Shown here: positions 5,381-6,208 of the stretch, in pieces
Layout of the letters: each line of letters starts with the position of its first letter
Position numbering within the stretch: the first letter of the stretch is position 1
NCBI GenBank assembly: GCA_023431045.1
Contig: JAEYXZ010000125.1
Coordinates: forward strand, 1 to 6,208
Length of the DNA: 6,208 nt
Direction: 5' to 3'
Source: Bacillota bacterium
GTDB taxonomy: Bacteria > Bacillota_I > Bacilli_A > Acholeplasmatales > Acholeplasmataceae
Program-made: the position numbers and the translations under genes
The notes under the pieces: generated by a model
Told to the model about the DNA's origin: nothing
Databases searched by the model: none
Seen by the model: only the letters and a program-made list of their open reading frames with translations

Positions 5381-5393
5381 ATAAGGAGATTTA

Positions 5394-6208
5394 ATGAATT
5401 TTACAGAATTAAACTTAATTACCCCGATTTTAAATGCTTTAGCAGATGAAGGATATGAAGAGCCATCCCCCATCCAAGAACAAGCTATCCCCGTTTTACT
5501 TGCAGGTAAGGATATTCTTGCAAGTGCGCAAACAGGAACCGGAAAAACTGCAGCATTTGCAATCCCTATTATTCAAGGACTTTATTTAAGCGAAAGTTTA
5601 AATAATCCTAAAAAAGAAATTCAAGTATTGGTCTTAGCACCAACAAGAGAACTCGCAGAACAAATTAAAGATAGTTTTAAGGCATATGGTCGTCATGTTA
5701 GACTTAAATGTGACGTGATTTATGGTGGTGTTTCACAAAGAAGTCAAGAACTCGCATTAAAAAGAGGACTTGATGTCTTGGTTGCAACCCCAGGAAGATT
5801 ACTTGATTTAATGAATCAAAAACTAATCTCTTTAGATCATGTTAAATACCTCGTTCTAGATGAGGCTGATCGCATGCTTGATATGGGCTTTATTCATGAT
5901 GTTAAAAAGATTACAAAAGTACTGCCTACCAATAGACAAACCATGCTATTCTCAGCAACCATCCAAAATGAGATTCTAAAGCTTGCTAGTGACTTACTGA
6001 TCGATCCAGTTAGAATTGAAGTCACTCCACCTGAGACGATGATTGATAAGATTTCACAATCTTTATACTTCGTGAATAAAAGAGAGAAATTCAATCTATT
6101 ACTTGATTTACTCGTGAATCCTAAAATGCAGTCAGTCTTAATCTTTACTCGAACCAAACATGGTGCAAATAAACTTGTTAAAGAGTTATTAAACTATGGT
6201 GTTAAAGT
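5394..6208 (+). CDS. DEAD-box ATP-dependent RNA helicase, N-terminal part (truncated by window end)
   Basis: The frame is open to the last base, giving 271 codons plus two bases; the rest lies outside the window. DEAD-box helicases use ATP to unwind short RNA duplexes in ribosome assembly, mRNA decay and cold adaptation. Motifs appear in order: F3 and the Q motif P-S-P-I-Q (24-28), Walker A A-Q-T-G-T-G-K-T (45-52), P-T-R-E-L (83-87), G-G (111-112), T-P-G-R (132-135), D-E-A-D (156-159), S-A-T (187-189), and in the second RecA domain V-L-I-F-T-R-T-K (248-255). The M-L-D-M-G-F after DEAD and the overall pattern fit the RhlE/CshA-like group. All visible catalytic residues are intact. The ATG has AAGGAG at 5383-5388, 5 nt upstream, and the residues before the Q motif have the usual length, so the start is secure. 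The gene stands alone behind a long structured leader. Confidence 0.95.
   Translation, partial: MNFTELNLITPILNALADEGYEEPSPIQEQAIPVLLAGKDILASAQTGTGKTAAFAIPIIQGLYLSESLNNPKKEIQVLVLAPTRELAEQIKDSFKAYGRHVRLKCDVIYGGVSQRSQELALKRGLDVLVATPGRLLDLMNQKLISLDHVKYLVLDEADRMLDMGFIHDVKKITKVLPTNRQTMLFSATIQNEILKLASDLLIDPVRIEVTPPETMIDKISQSLYFVNKREKFNLLLDLLVNPKMQSVLIFTRTKHGANKLVKELLNYGVK

Larger units (their letters stand above)
5197..5393 (+). promoter_or_regulatory. Long structured 5' leader of the helicase mRNA
   Basis: About 197 nt separate the predicted transcription start from the helicase ATG, and no open frame longer than a few codons lies there. The stretch instead holds three separate inverted repeats (5196-5227, 5246-5265, 5307-5380), the last of which encloses a terminator-like hairpin. 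I recognise no known riboswitch class. Long structured leaders are known for cold-shock-controlled genes, including some DEAD-box helicases. Cold or growth-linked control of this gene is an inference from that. Confidence 0.5.

Noticed and set aside
5197..5393. A small leader peptide ORF or a known riboswitch upstream of the helicase
   Set aside because: All ATGs here reach a stop within five codons with no suitable ribosome site, and the hairpins match no riboswitch class I can recall.
5894..6157. 87-codon minus-strand frame inside the helicase
   Set aside because: The plus-strand frame carries DEAD-box motifs through this region, so the minus frame is a shadow.
1..6208. Insertion sequence, CRISPR array, tRNA or attachment site
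   Set aside because: No regularly spaced repeats, transposase-like frame, cloverleaf or long flanking repeats were found on reading both strands.

Overview
The window is AT-rich, with A/T-biased third codon positions and densely packed genes. Every clear coding region reads with the standard genetic code. Tryptophan is TGG wherever I checked (the ATPase, the acetyltransferase, the lipoprotein). TGA closes the small thioredoxin-like gene, and all other complete genes end in TAA. This fits a low-GC Firmicute or a standard-code Mollicute relative (Acholeplasma/Izemoplasma type) better than a Mycoplasma or Spiroplasma, where TGA is Trp. The assignment is inferred from composition and gene style, not from a marker gene.

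Left region (1-609): the C-terminal end of an ArsP/DUF318-type membrane permease, followed 14 nt later by a 79-aa thioredoxin-fold protein with a CxxC site. The unit is closed by a hairpin with a UUCG loop and a T-tract.

Central region (about 582-4312): a metal-handling operon. It encodes a free-standing heavy-metal-associated (HMA) domain protein, then a P1B-type metal ATPase without its own HMA domain, then a Crp/Fnr-family regulator that starts inside the ATPase gene, then a tandem GNAT acetyltransferase. The key regulatory observation is in front of the HMA gene. The core of the upstream terminator hairpin reads TTGAT-TTCG-GTCAA, a 9/10 match to the FNR consensus TTGAT-N4-ATCAA. It is centred exactly 41.5 bp upstream of the start site predicted from a perfect TATAAT that has no recognisable -35 box. 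The regulator has an FNR-type recognition helix (E-T-L-S-R), lacks the cAMP-binding Arg-Ser pair, and has three cysteines (C10, C105, C108). A redox- or metal-sensing, autoregulated export operon is a coherent reading. The ATPase has unusual metal-site motifs (CPG instead of CPC, and HEAS in the last membrane helix), so its substrate cannot be read off as Cd/Zn/Cu.

Right region (4282-6208): a bidirectional terminator separates the operon from a convergent gene for a lipoprotein of unknown function. Divergent from it is a DEAD-box RNA helicase that runs off the window. The helicase has a predicted leader of about 197 nt with three hairpins, including an intrinsic-terminator-like structure enclosed by an 11-bp long-range pairing that ends just before the ribosome binding site. 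This suggests the helicase is controlled at the RNA level.

No mobile element, tRNA, rRNA or CRISPR array was seen.
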